A stretch of 64,000 nucleotides of DNA, from the NCBI GenBank assembly GCA_003996215.1, contig QJPP01001421.1:1-64000 (forward strand), read 5' to 3'. The notes below the pieces were generated by a model. The model saw only the letters and a list, made by a program, of their open reading frames with translations. It was not told where the DNA came from and ran no database searches. This stretch comes from Jaltomata sinuosa. Lineage: Eukaryota > Streptophyta > Magnoliopsida > Solanales > Solanaceae. The stretch's first letter is position 1, and the number at the start of each line of letters is the position of its first letter. The translations under genes and the position numbers were made by a program. Shown piece by piece: positions 43,222 through 54,664 of this stretch.

Positions 43222-46163
43222 AAACTCAACTTCTACCCCACTTTTTTCTTTTCAGGCTAAATTGTTGGGATAGACTTTTTTTATAGGGATTCAAGCTTGC
43301 TAAATGCTTTATCATTCTTAATGAAGAGTTAAACTAAACTGGCTTTTAACACAGGTGCGAAGCAAGTCTATGCGGAAAGGATGGAAAAAATCTCTATACG
43401 ATATGCGAGTTATTGGTGGAATACGAATAAGGACTTTGTTTGCCCAAGTCCCTTGCTTGAAGGACTATCGCACTTTCAGTGGTACTGAGACTGTCCCTAC
43501 CACTACCCTTTATCAAGATGGTTTACAAGAGTTCTGCCTTTCCCAACCGGACAAACTTCTAGGGAATAAAATTTCTTTCCCCTATTAAAGTTATATGCGA
43601 TCCTAACCTTGCTACTCTTACTTCCACTAGCAAGATAACTTCTGCTCATAACATACCCCTAGGGATATAATCTTACTTCTTCAAGTGATCTACTTTAACT
43701 GCCAAAGGAGCGGGGTAACTCGAGTTAGACGAGAGGCAGAGATGTAATTTCAAAGAAGCTCGACCGTACATAAGACATGCCCCACTGTGATACCTTATGC
43801 AAGTTATAGTTAATGACCTGACAGAAGTCACTAGCTTATTGCTATCGAGTGTGCCTTAGCCTTAGTTTACAAGGAAGCTTTGTTGTACTTAGAAAAGGAT
43901 GGTTCTAAAGTAGGTGTCAAGCTGAGAAAAGTCAGAGAATTTTTGAATTCAAGAAAAGAAAGGCATTGCCCAACACATTTATTCTATACAATAGGAATTC
44001 CAAGCCGTAAAAGGCAATGTGAATTCCTATGACTCCTCTCACTCTCAGGGATGAATTGAAGAAGAACTTTTAGGGAAGGATCTCTATCATTGGTTCATCA
44101 GAAGCCATCAAGCATGAAAGAAGCAAGGAGTATGCTAGTGAGTCCCAAGCGAAGGAAAGAAGGACATGAGAGGCATAAAGAGGACTCAAGACACGACTCA
44201 GACCCTGGTAAATTTGATCTTCATTGGCCTTGTTGTCCGCAGATCGATTACTCTCCTTTGAAGGTGAAGCCCGTTTAAAGGCAAGTCATGGTATCTGGGA
44301 TCTGACATCAAAAGGGAAGGCGAGGTTTCAAAGTCAATTATTGAAGCAGGCCCCTACTGGTAGTGATACCCCGATCTCATGGATGAAGGCTAACGTTTTC
44401 TATTGGAATAGAGGGATGTGCAGATCAATTCGACTTTTCACTTTGCCATCTAGAGATAGTTTGCCCTGAGTTAGGATACGGAGTTGGAAGAGAATGCCAG
44501 TATATAAGTTCATCTTCATCAAAGGCCAAGATCTCCATAAATTCGATTATTTTGCCTCTCTTTGCTTCTGAGGCAGTTTCAAGTTTAAGTCGATCCTCGA
44601 GGTCCAGTAAAAGCTCACTCCTCATCCCGGTCTTATTAAAGTAGGAAGTAAATAGATTAAGGTTTCTATGTACTTCCATTATAGAGGGTACGGGTAGGGG
44701 GGACGGCAGGGAGGCCGGCTCCACTGGTTGGTTGCCGAAGATGACCCCTCACCTTGGTCTCCAAAAAAGTTTTTATAATAGTAAAAACTGAAAACCACAA
44801 ATAAGTTGGAGATGAGGGTGATGAGTTGGGATCCTTTAAGGCGGGGGCACAGTGTTATGGTCTTGTTACTTTATGTTTTGGAGTCAATTGATCCCTCGAT
44901 CAAGTCCTAACTAGAAATATATTAAGAGAAGAAGAGAAATCATTTGGATTAAAGGTGAAACCCCTCTCATTAGAGTCAAGTGGCCCAAGGGCCACCTCTC
45001 TGCCGTTACAGAGTTCTCCTACTCTAATCTCTGAAATAGAAGGTTAGCTGACTGAGGAGTTAGTATTGATTCATGCAAAGATGCTCCTTCAAAGCCGGAG
45101 TAAGGAATTGTCCACCTCATCACCCCGAAGAGTAGTGGCTCTGTTGTTTTGCACACCTACAGAGAGAGACTCCAAAATGATGCTCAATCGAAAGAAAGAG
45201 GAATCAATTATATGCTTAACTCATGCCCCAGGAATCCTTAGACACAGAGAGAGGGTACGAGCTAATCTTTTACTAGAGGGAAAGCTGGCGAAAAGCATAG
45301 AGCATGAATGCTACGCTCTCTCCCTCCTTCCATCCGTGAAGCTGAGGCGGAGAAAAAGCGTAATTCCCCAGTGTCATAGGTTACCTTTCTATCTTCATCC
45401 CTCGTGATGTTCCCAAAGCGATCGCTATCCTTTTCTTGCTTTCTTCTTGTCTTGAATTTATATAGAATTTATATCAGGTATAGGATGTTAGGATGAAGCG
45501 TTAGTAGATATAGCAAGTGTGCTGGGGATGCTGCTCAGGTATAGTAGGTCTAGAGGCCTAGCATGAAAGAGCCTTCTCTGGTAGCAACACTATACCTTAG
45601 TATCTCTCTAGCTTCCAGTCTATATAAAACTTAGCAGAGGTCAGTCTATCTAGCATTTCCTCGCGTAAAGGACTACTTTTGCATCGTCTCTCTCTCGTTA
45701 GGTAATTACTGAGGCAAAAGTTGCTCTCTCAGAAGTAAGTTTCCTCGCCACCTTAGTATGACTAGTCTAAAAAACTTTCACTTAAACTGCCAAGACTCAG
45801 TTTTTTTGCGGGAAGGGCCTTCTAGAATTACGTTTAACATCACTTTATTACTTTCTCGATCGGCGCCTTGGGTCGGTAGCTGGTCTTCGGGGAATTACTA
45901 CCACGGCTACTATCGACCTGAGCCCATAGAAGGAAAAGAACGGACTAAAGCGAGGATTTCATTAGCCGTACATAGTTATGGAGGATGGGGTCAACCTCTT
46001 TCATGACCCATGGCCCCAGTGAGTCACTTGGTTAGCATTTGTAAAATAAGTAGGGTTGGTTTTTCGATAGGGAAAGAGACAGGGGAGGGGGAGTTGGCAG
46101 TAATTGAGACAATTCGGATGGACGATATGGATTTTTTTGAGATAGTTAACCATTTTTTTAACT

Positions 46164-46316
46164 GTGAGAGGGGTAATTCATCTCGAAAGAAGTGAGAGAG
46201 GTAATTCAGCTCGAAAAAAGTGAGAGGGGTAATTCAGCTCGAACAAAGTTAGAGGGGTAATTCAGCTCAAACAATGTGAGAGGGGTAATTCAGCTCGAAC
46301 AAAGTGAGAGGGCTGA
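46164..46316 (+). repeat. 5.4 tandem copies of a 28-bp unit
   Basis: Units start at 46164, 46192, 46220, 46248, 46276 and 46304 (partial). The consensus is GTGAGAGGGGTAATTC followed by AGCTCGAACAAA. The array lies about 530 bases upstream of nad7 exon 1 inside the mitochondrial block. Confidence 0.92.
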
Positions 46317-46850
46317 AAAGGAAGCTCGACCTATAGAGAGAGGGAGGTCATTCAGAACCCGCTGACTCCAGAATGGGGGGTGGCTCCAGAGGCACTGCCA
46401 CAGGCGCCAGCACCGACATAAATTGCCCACCCCGCTCCCGATCAAAAAGAGTGTGCAATACTTTGAAGGGACATTCACACTTTGATTCGTGAGCAACTTC
46501 ACGAGAACATTGTGAAAGGGTGGCAGCTATCCGTGCACTTTCCAGAAATGATGAAAATATAGTCCAGTGCCGCGAAGATGATAATGTCTTACGATCTGGA
46601 GATCTCCGCGAAGACGGATACGGAAACCTCTGTATATGGGTGGAGAATATAAGGGGGACCTTTATATCCTAAAGCTACTCATTAGGGAATACCGGCCAAA
46701 TTAGTTTGTCTGCCACTTTCTTTCATAACAGAGCCGTTATTCCCGGCTGGCATAGAAGTCTCTCGCACGGGCGAAGGAGATGCATTTCTGTGGTGGTATT
46801 GTACAAGCTCTAAAGGAATAATATCTTTCTTATTTCTGTATTTCTTTCCC

Positions 46851-46993
46851 ATGACGACTAAGAACAGGCAAATCAAAAATTTCACTTCAAATTTTGGACC
46901 TCAACATCCTGCTTCTTATGGTGTTTCACGATCAGTATTGGAAATGAATGGAGAATTGGTGGAATGCGCTGAACCACATATTGAATTACTCTA
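46851..46993 (+). pseudogene. nad7: Mitochondrial nad7 exon 1
   Basis: ATG 46851 opens MTTKNRQIKNFTSNFGPQHP and continues SVLEMNGELVECAEPH, the N-terminus of NADH dehydrogenase subunit 7 of complex I (49-kDa subunit). The exon is 143 bases, the size known for plant nad7 exon 1, and has no internal stop. The codon after GV reads TCA (Ser), the unedited genomic form. It is followed at 46994 by GTGTG, a group II intron start. Confidence 0.88.
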
Positions 46994-47489
46994 GTGTGGC
47001 ACAAAGACGCTGATGCCGAGTCGGCTCCTATGCCGCTAGCTATGCCCTGCTTGATCCCCCTCCCCCGGTACGATGGAGGTTCCGTAGCACGTCATGAGCA
47101 CCGGGCTAAGGGGTAGTTGAGCAACTCAAGCAAACCGCCTTACCTTATTCCAACATAGTTGTGAAGGAGGTCTCGTTATCCATACCTCCGGTCGGGGAGG
47201 ATCGACCTGGGTTTTCAGAAGCGTTAGCAGGTTCTGGAGTGCCTGTCAAGGGCGCTAGTGCATACCCCAGGGTGATCATCACCACATGCACCTCACAACT
47301 CGGCATAGTGGAACGTGTAACCCGCCTGCTGTTCCATTCAACTACATTTGTTCCTTTAATCCATAGCTTAAAAGAATGCAACAGCGAGGGAAAACCCGCC
47401 CATACAGCCAGCAGGGAGGATAGCACTACTGGCAAAGACTGTCTGGCGACGCGAAGCGTGGTAGGCTTGCACCGGGGGAGCATACCATG
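46994..47489 (+). other. nad7 intron 1, 5' part, cut by retroelement junction
   Basis: It starts GTGTGGCAC and continues with GC-rich structured sequence typical of a plant mitochondrial group II intron. Around 47489 it stops at the RT sequence of element F2. Exon 2 is not found in the window. Confidence 0.65.
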
Positions 47490-48190
47490 GTAGTACGCGG
47501 ATGTGCATAGACTACAGAAAATTGAACAAGGTTACCATCTGAAACAAGTACCTTTTACCCCGTATCGATGATCTCTTTGACCAGTTATAGGGTGTATCTG
47601 TATTTTTGAAAATTAACTTAAGGTCAGGGTATCATCAGTTAAAGATTAGGCCCGAGGACATTCCTAAGACTGTTTTTCGAACTCGATATGGACATTATGA
47701 GTTCCTAATAAGGTCGTTTGGGTTAACCAATGCACCGGCATCATTCATGAGTTTGATGAATGGGCTATTTAATTCATATTTGGATCCATTTGTCATCGTT
47801 CTTATAGATGACATCTTGATCTACTCCAAGAGTAGGAAGGAGCATGTTGAACATCTCCGCATTGTGTTAGATGTTTTGAGGAACTAGAAGCTATATGCAA
47901 AATTTTCTAAGTGGGAATTTTGGTTGACTTCAGTCGCTTTCCTTGGGCATGTAGTCTCAAAAAAAGGGGTGATGGTGGACCCCCATAAAATTAAAGCAGT
48001 TAAGAGTTGGGTCTGGCCTAACTCGGTGACTGAGGTGAGGAGTTTTATGGGGCTTGCAGGCTACTACCATAGATTCATCAAGGATTTTGTGTCCATCGTT
48101 ACTCATTTGACAAGGTTGACTCAGAAAGAGGTACCATTTGTGTGGTCCGACAAGTGTGAGGAGAGCTTCCAAAAGCTTAAAACACTTCTT
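47490..48190 (+). pseudogene. Reverse transcriptase of F2 (N-terminally cut)
   Basis: The frame reads RMCIDYRKLNKVTI, stop, PRIDDLFDQL, stop, then an open stretch with INLRSGYHQLKIRPEDIPKT, RSFGLTNAPASFMSLMN and the catalytic VLIDDILIYSKS box near 47798-47830, intact. A TAG at about 47886 (RN*KLYAKF) fits CAG to TAG. The connection domain follows (GHVVSKKGVMVDPHKIKAVK, FMGLAGYYHRFIKDF). Confidence 0.88.
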
Positions 48191-48620
48191 ACCACGGCTC
48201 TCATTCTATCCTTGCCGGTTGAAGGTAAGTATTTCATTGTTTATTGTGATGCTTCCCATTTAGGTTTGGGTGTTGTGTTACTGCAGGACAGGAATGTTAT
48301 AGCATATGCCTCTAAGCAGTTGAAGCCTCATGAGAAAAACTATTCAACCCACGACTTAGAGTTGGTAGCGGTGGTTTTTGGACTCAAGATTTGGAGACAC
48401 TATCTCTATGGTCTCAAGTGTGAAGTATTCACCGATCATCGCAGTCTACAGTATGTATTTACTCAGAAGGACTTGAATCTGAGGCAGAGGAGGCGGATGG
48501 AGTTGTTGAAAGATTATGATTTGACCATCTAGTACCATCCGGGTAAGGCTAATGTAGTGGCAGATGCATTGAGCCGGAAGACCATCAGCATGGGCAGTTT
48601 GGCTTGTTTGGGGGTGTCCA
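48191..48620 (+). pseudogene. RNase H domain of F2
   Basis: It shows YFIVYCDASHLGLGVVL (first Asp), STHDLELVAVVFGLKIWRHY (Glu), EVFTDHRSLQYVF (Asp) and, after a TAG at about 48530, YHPGKANVVADALSRK (last Asp). All four catalytic acidic residues are present. The enzyme degrades template RNA during reverse transcription. Confidence 0.85.
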
Positions 48621-49879
48621 AATAACCATTAGAAAAGGAGATTTAGGCATTGGAATCAAAGTCCGTGCAACTGGTCATCTCAGAATAAGGTGGAGTGTTG
48701 GCTAGTATTGAGGTCAAATCCACATTCATAGAAGAAATAAAGGCCAAGAAGTTTCATGATTCGCAGTTGAGCAAGCTTCGGAGTAAGGTATGTCCGGAGA
48801 GTTTTGGGACACCACCTTGGACGCTGATGGGGTAATGAACATCAGGAGGAGGATCTGCGTTCCTCAGGTTGATGGCATAATTCAGAAGGTGTTGGTAGAG
48901 GCTCATGGTTCATGGTATTCGATTCATCCGGGCATAACCTAGATGTACAAGGACTTAAGGCAACTTTATTAGCGGCCTGGGATGTAAAGGCACATAGCTG
49001 CATTTGTGTCCAAGTGTCAAAATTTTCAACAGGTCAAGTATGAGCACCAAAGGCCTACAGGACTACTTCAGAGGATGTCCATTCCCAAGTAGAAGTGGGA
49101 AATGATAGCCATGGATTTTGTGGTGGGTCTTCCTAAGACTTTGAAAGTATGACTCGATTTGGGTCATTATGGATCGGCTGACCAAGTCAGCTCATTTCAT
49201 TCCGGTCAGGGTGGACTATAATTTACACCAGCTGGCTAAAATCTATGTTAAGGAGATCGTGAGACTGCATGGGGTACCACTATCCATCATTTCAGACAGG
49301 GGTACGCAATTTACCTATAAGTTCTGGGGTAAGTTACATGAAGAGTTGGGCACTCAACTCACTTTCAACACAGCATTCCATCCCCAGATAGATGGTCAGT
49401 CGGAGAGAACAATCCAAGTGTTGGAGGACATGCTGAGAGCATGTGCGATTCACTTCGGGAGTCACTGGGACCAGTTCCTACCGTTGTGTGAGTTCTCATA
49501 CAACAATAGCTACCATTCCAGTATCGACATGGCACCGTTTGAGGCACTGGATGGGAGGGGATGTAGATCACCCATATGGTGGTTTAAGGCTGGCGATATG
49601 AAGCCTCTGGGCATATACTTTGTAAGGGAAGTGCAGGAAAAAGTAAGAGGCATTAAGACTAAGTTACTAGTAGCCCAGAGCAGGCAAAAGGAGTATGCAG
49701 ATTGCAACATGGACTTTCAGGTTGGTCAGCAAGTATTATTGAAAGTGTCACCAATGAAGGGGATTATATGTTTTGGTAAGAAAGGCAAGCTCAGCCCTCG
49801 GTTAATTGGTCCATTTGAAATTCTCAAAATTATAGGGCCAGTGGCTTACAGGCTAGCACTGCCGCCCAGTTTATCATGA
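48621..49879 (+). pseudogene. Integrase of F2
   Basis: The zinc-binding region near 48900-49060 is decayed; its last Cys pair reads CQNF where CxxC is expected. The catalytic core starts MIAMDFVVGLPKT (first Asp, about 49110) and, after a frame shift near 49148, has SIISDRGTQFTYKFW (second Asp) and HPQIDGQSERTIQVLEDML (Glu). The open stretch 49169-49879 is long and well preserved. It ends LIGPFEILKIIGPVAYRLAL. Confidence 0.87.
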
Positions 49880-50160
49880 GTCCATCAAGTCTTCCATGTA
49901 TCCATGTTAAAGCAGTACCATGGGGATGAGGATTACATTATTAAAAGGGATGAGGTACTACTAGACAAGGACCTTCAGTATGAAGAGGAGCCAGTTGCAA
50001 TTCTTGATTAGGATGTCCAAAAGTTAAGGACAAGGGAGATCAAATCTATAAAACTCAATAGAAGCATCATCCGGTTGAGGAAGCCACTTGGGAAACTGAG
50101 AAGGACATGCTGGACAAGTACCCTTACATGTTTGAGGATTCAAGTACTACATTTTTTCCT
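49880..50160 (+). pseudogene. Chromodomain-like C-terminus of F2 pol
   Basis: After a stop the frame continues VHQVFHVSMLKQYHGDEDYI and, after further shifts, KHHPVEEATWETEKDMLDKY, the end of a chromodomain. In chromoviruses this tail steers integration towards heterochromatin. Confidence 0.7.
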
Positions 50161-50609
50161 CTTTTACTTTGTATTTTTGGGTTTGATCATTCAGGTATGA
50201 ATAATGGGTAAATCGGTATCTGTTGTAATGACCGGGTCCATCGTTATGGGTAAACTTTTCGTTCCAAGTTTTGGGTTAGGAAACTTCTGGGTTTGGGAGT
50301 TGAAAATTCTGGGTTAGGCTAGTCTCGAACCTGTTTCTGAGAAAGGTATGGTCTAGGGAAATTTGGGTAAAGATTTGGTAATGTGTCTTGCAGTGAGCTA
50401 GCTTTTCCCTTAACTAAGACATAAAGGAGTCCAGGGGACTTTTCAGAAGTGAATTTGGGTAAGTAGAACTCCCAGTATCGAGGTTGACGTGAAGGGGTTG
50501 TTCCAGAACATAGAAAATTAAAGGTTTGTTGTAAAGTAGGCACTTTTGGGGAACTTTATGACTTTTTGTCCTGTGTCAACTGCTATGTTGACACATTGCT
50601 ATCATGACC

Positions 50610-50726
50610 TCCGCTATAGCGGAGAAATTATCGTTATAGCGAAAGTCAATGATGGCCAGCACCGCCATAGCGGTTGGTTCTGCTACGGTGGTACTACTAT
50701 AGCGGAGCATGGACCGCTATAGTGGG
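50610..50726. repeat. Palindromic CGCTATAGCG motif block in F2 LTR
   Basis: CCGCTATAGCGG, TCGTTATAGCGA, CCGCCATAGCGG, ACTATAGCGG and CCGCTATAGTGG occur within 120 bases, most being self-complementary. The position about 400 bases into the LTR fits a U3 regulatory block. Confidence 0.7.
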
Positions 50727-51130
50727 ATAATTCAGGATTTAGTGTAGAAAATTTCCTAAAATGTTCAGTTTTCACCAAGAATATTTGGGAGAAGGTCAAG
50801 GGTGATTTTGGGCTAACCTTACTCGTTTTTCACCATTTTTTGTTCCAAAGACCACGAACAAGTAAGAGCTTCGGAAAATAGGAAGGCTCCGGGTCAATAA
50901 AGCTATTGAGTAATTTGAGGTGGGTAATAGTTATTGATTTCCCAATATGCAATATGTGTCATGTACTATCGCTTAGTATTGTGTGAGTTTGCATGCTTAA
51001 AGAATGAGGTTATGAATGTCTACTTATCTGGTTATCGGTCTTGTGAAATGAACTTGTTTTGTTGCTTGTTGGTTTACAAGTATTCTTTGTTCATGGTTTG
51101 TCGATTGATTGGATTTGGTGTGACATTCAG

Positions 51131-51273
51131 TTGGCTCGAGTACCACGCCTGGTACACATTATATATTGGTTGGCTCAGGTACCACACCTGGTACGGTATA
51201 CTATTCGGCTGGCTTGAGTACCACGCCTAGTATGGGAATTCATAATGGTTAGCTCGGGTACCACGCCTGGTAC
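51131..51273. repeat. Four 40-bp repeats with GTACC...GGTAC palindromes in F2 LTR
   Basis: Units at about 51131, 51171, 51211 and 51250 share TGGCTCGAGTACCACGCCTG and, in the less mutated ones, form a perfect 6-bp hairpin stem GTACCA/TGGTAC around CGCC. Confidence 0.85.
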
Positions 51274-52097
51274 ATGTTTGATTTAATTGCATTGATTGTA
51301 TTCTTTCGATGGTTCCATGAGTGGACCAGGTTGTATTCTTGAATTGTGATTTCTGTATATGGTCCATGAGAGGCCGGGTGATTATATTTAAATATGAGGT
51401 TGGTCTTAGTGTAGACCGGGATTGCATGTTGAAAACATAGGTGGAGTCGTAGGGATCCTTGGTGGGTCTAGGTTGTGTGGATAAGACATGTGTTTATGGT
51501 CACTGATTTGTCCTTGATTGTTAATCTATTATATGTGGTTTATAGGTTAAGGAAGAGACCTATAGTCTAGTTATGTTGTTGACTTGTTACATGTTTAATT
51601 TGCTTTACTCAGCTTTAGTTTATTGTTCATATCTTGTTTATTGGACCTGGCCGATAATCCTACCAGTACATGGTGGTTGTGTACTAATTCTGCACTTGGT
51701 TTTCTTTTGTGAGTACAAGAAATTTTTCGGTGGCTGACGCACGACCTCACTTGTAGTCCCAGCGGTTCCAGATCTCAAGGGTGAGCTGCTTTGGTCGAGC
51801 TACCTTGGTTTCTTCTTTTAGTTGTATCCCACTTATTTTGGGCTTAAACTCTATTTTGCTTTTGGGGTGGCATCCTCGTACTCTAGACTTGGTAAATGTT
51901 TTGGTATGGTGACCTTCAGGTTCTAGGGAGGCTTTTCCACAGATTGCTATTATTTAGTATTTGAGCCGTTGAATGTTAGTTTATTTATGCAAACTGGTTT
52001 TGAGTTGTTAGATTTTGCTAAGTATGGGGTCGGTATTGGTCCTCTCATCTGGGGGGTTCTGGGTGGGTGCCATTCACGACGGCTTGGGGTCGTGACA

Positions 52098-54664
52098 ATA
52101 ATATTTGTCAAGTTATGACAAATATATTTGGCAAGTTATGACAAATAAATTTTGCAAAAAATCAAAGATCCCAAAATCTAGAAAAAGGTGATTTTTGAAG
52201 TAAAATCTAGATTTTGGATTCCTTTAAAATTCTAAAACTTACCTGAAACTTTTATATTTTATATAAAGAGCTCATCAATTATAACTCCAACTATAATTCT
52301 ATCTACTCAACCCCTCATTAAACGCAATCTTATTAAAGAATTTGTATGTAGAATATGGAAAGATTATATTAAAGAATAGCTAATTACTATCATTGTTATT
52401 ATTATTTTTTTGCATCAATGGATTTTCATAACTAATTATAATATGACAAATTGTAATATTAGTAGTTTTATTAAAATATTGTGTTATAATTTTTGCATAA
52501 TGTATTATCTAGTTCATTATAAAAATAATAATTTTATGTCAAATTTATGAGTATTTTTAATAATTTTTAGAACTTATGGGTATAAATCATGTTTCGTGTT
52601 TTTTTTAAAAGTAAAACATATTTTCCAAGAAGTCAAACACATGTTGAAACTTCACCCAAGGCTAATGTACCAAAAATATTTGAGAATCTATGACCAAACT
52701 CTAGCTTTGTATGTGGGAGAGGATCCGTTTTCAGAAAACTATTATTTTCTTCTCTTGTCAAAAGAAATTATTACCTCCCTTCTTCTCTATGAACACACAA
52801 ACTTTTCTCTGGTTTTTCCAAGAACACACAAGAAGAATAACACATAATTCATGAACATTAATTAACTTCATTTCCAGGTGAAACAATTTTTGACGTGCAT
52901 AATATTTCTGGTGGTGAGTTCTAACGATCATTTTACTGTATCAAAGAAGGCACATAAATATTTGTTTTTGCTACATAATTCATGTATTATGATCTTGATA
53001 TTGTGGTTCTTGCGGTAACTTTGCCTGCAAACAAAATGACTCTTAATAATTTTATAATTTATTAGTAAAATACCATATCCTTATGATGTAGTTCGTTTGA
53101 TCATCATCAAAAAGATAAGATAAAAGCTTTAGCAACTACTCCTTATCCAATACATGCAGGATGATAACACACTTCACCCGGAATTAATTATCAACCACTT
53201 AAAATAGCATATCCTATGTTGGTTCATAAAGCAATGTAAGTACTATGTTGCAATAAAGAATTACTGTTTGACTGAATGTATTATAGATATCCAGTTACAA
53301 AATATTGCTATAAATTTGAACTCAGTAACTGGATTGAGTATCAATATATTTATCAAGAGAAAGCTACATGTCTGTGAGTTTTGGCAATAAGTGAGACAAC
53401 TACATTTATTTTATATGACACTCCAACATGTTGACTGTAATATACACACTTGTATAGCCATCTAAATAGTGGCAATCTATAGTTAAAAGCATCATGTCCT
53501 ATACTAGATGGTCAAAAAAAAGTTGACCTCGACAATAAGAGCGGGCCAAGTGCATTCTTTACTGTCCTCAATTTGCTCATCAACACCTTCCACTTTGCTT
53601 TATCTTTCCTGATCTGACGCAACATTTTTTCCTTGAAATGCCTAAAGCAATGAAAAATTGGTGTTCGTTAATAGAAGTAATCTTGCATACAATGAAGCAA
53701 TGATGCAAACAAGAGAGACACTGATAGTGGATTGTACTTGACAATTTTTTGGCTTTAAAACAGAGTAAGGTGCTAGCATAGAAAGCAAACTATGTTTCTT
53801 TATGATTATGGTCATTGTTTCTTCAAGGTCCATGGGTTCCACGGAAAGAGTCAACAAATAAATATATACAACTATGTCTATAATGAGAGTGAAATTTTCA
53901 AAAGTAGGCTACAAGAGAACTTATATATATTCTCAAGAGTCCAGAATTCCAGCAAGAATAGGGTTACATTTTTAGTGACATGAAACTCTCATTTCAACTT
54001 TCACCAGTCAATAAAAGATGTTGCTTCAAAAGTAAAGAGTTTCAATAGATGTATAGCATCAAATGTTTCTACACTAAACAGTCAGCACATAGGTGCTAGT
54101 AAGATAGTCATTGGCACATAATTTGACAGTAACATAGTCCTCAGTACAGATACACATTTGCTTGCCTGGCTGAATGAATAATCAAATTCTAGAAATTAAA
54201 GCATGTAACCTTGAGGGGTAAAACTATAATTGACTACATGCATAGCCTCAATCTATCTAGTGATGTTAATTAACTTATGCATGATGTTCAATTTCATAAA
54301 TAGTGCTAATTGACTACACATATAGCCTAGATCTACCTCTTTATGTTAATTAACTAACACATGATCTTCAATTTCATAAACAGTTATATATGCAACTTAA
54401 CTTTTGTTTACTAATTTTGCAGATTAAATGATTCTTTGTTTAAGAAACTATCACAAGGAAATTCATTTCACTTACCTACAAAGAGACACTTTGAAATTAT
54501 CTGGTTCATCACATGTGCGTGAATAAAGTTCAAGAAGCTTTCATGTTTCTTTTGCAATATACACATCCACCAAGAACTCTAACTTTACAACTAGAGAAAT
54601 GATAGACCAGAGTCTCCATTCCCTTGCAGACCAAATAACTACAGCATCCTCCTACCTAGTTTTA
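52098..54664. other. AT-rich intergenic DNA with possible exon remnants (minus)
   Basis: There is no retroelement coding sequence. Two short minus-strand stretches look exon-like. One at 54476 to about 54570 reads VDVYIAKET, a TGA, then KLLELYSRTCDEPDNFKVSL and ends at a canonical GTAAGT donor. The other at about 53515-53641 follows a CTTTAG acceptor and reads KEKMLRQIRKDKAKWKVLMS. I do not recognise the protein. Everything else to 54664 appears non-coding. It could be the original host DNA between insertions. Confidence 0.3.
54228..54387. repeat. Two tandem 80-bp units
   Basis: Units at 54228 and 54308 both start AATTGACTACA and contain TTCAATTTCATAAA, with about 80% identity by eye, so an old duplication. 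Confidence 0.7.

Larger units (their letters stand above)
36030..47489. other. Nuclear insert of mitochondrial DNA (NUMT), about 11.5 kb
   Basis: Between two retroelement fragments lies DNA with mitochondrial genes (ccmC, nad7 exon 1) and a plastid-derived tract of the sort plant mitochondria carry (trnI-CAU, rpl23, rpl2). The nad7 group II intron start is present and codons known to be edited are in genomic form, so it came as DNA and not via RNA. Genes carry nonsense changes, so it is not part of a live mitochondrial genome. Stretches without recognisable genes: 36030-37851, 40255-42825, 43222-46163 and 46317-46850. These look like mitochondrial intergenic DNA. The left edge is approximate. 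Confidence 0.82.
47490..52097 (+). mobile_element. Chromovirus F2, 3' part: pol plus 3' LTR
   Basis: It begins inside RT at the mitochondrial junction and continues through RNase H, integrase and a C-terminal chromodomain-like tail to a complete 3' LTR (50224-52097). Gag, protease and 5' LTR are absent. Sequence motifs place it with plant Del/Tekay-type chromoviruses, but its LTR differs from that of elements III and IV. Confidence 0.85.
50224..52097 (+). repeat. 3' LTR of F2 (1874 bp)
   Basis: TGTAATGACCGGG at 50224 to GGTCGTGACA at 52097. A block of CGCTATAGCG-type words lies at 50610-50726. Four copies of a 40-bp unit with GTACCACGCCTGGTAC palindromes lie at 51131-51273. No protein coding content. 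Confidence 0.85.

Noticed and set aside
43355..43588. 77-codon plus-strand ORF in the mitochondrial block
   Set aside because: No recognised family and no supporting signal; it is compatible with chance.
46164..46316. 28-bp repeats as a CRISPR array
   Set aside because: Units are contiguous with no spacers and lie in plant mitochondrial DNA.
36030..47489. The window as a piece of a true mitochondrial genome with captured retroelements
   Set aside because: More than 50 kb of nuclear-type nested retroelements and viral DNA surround the block, and ccmC carries a frame shift and adjacent stops.
47145..47493. Open frames on both strands of the GC-rich stretch after nad7 exon 1
   Set aside because: They lie in a group II intron; the openness on both strands follows from base composition.
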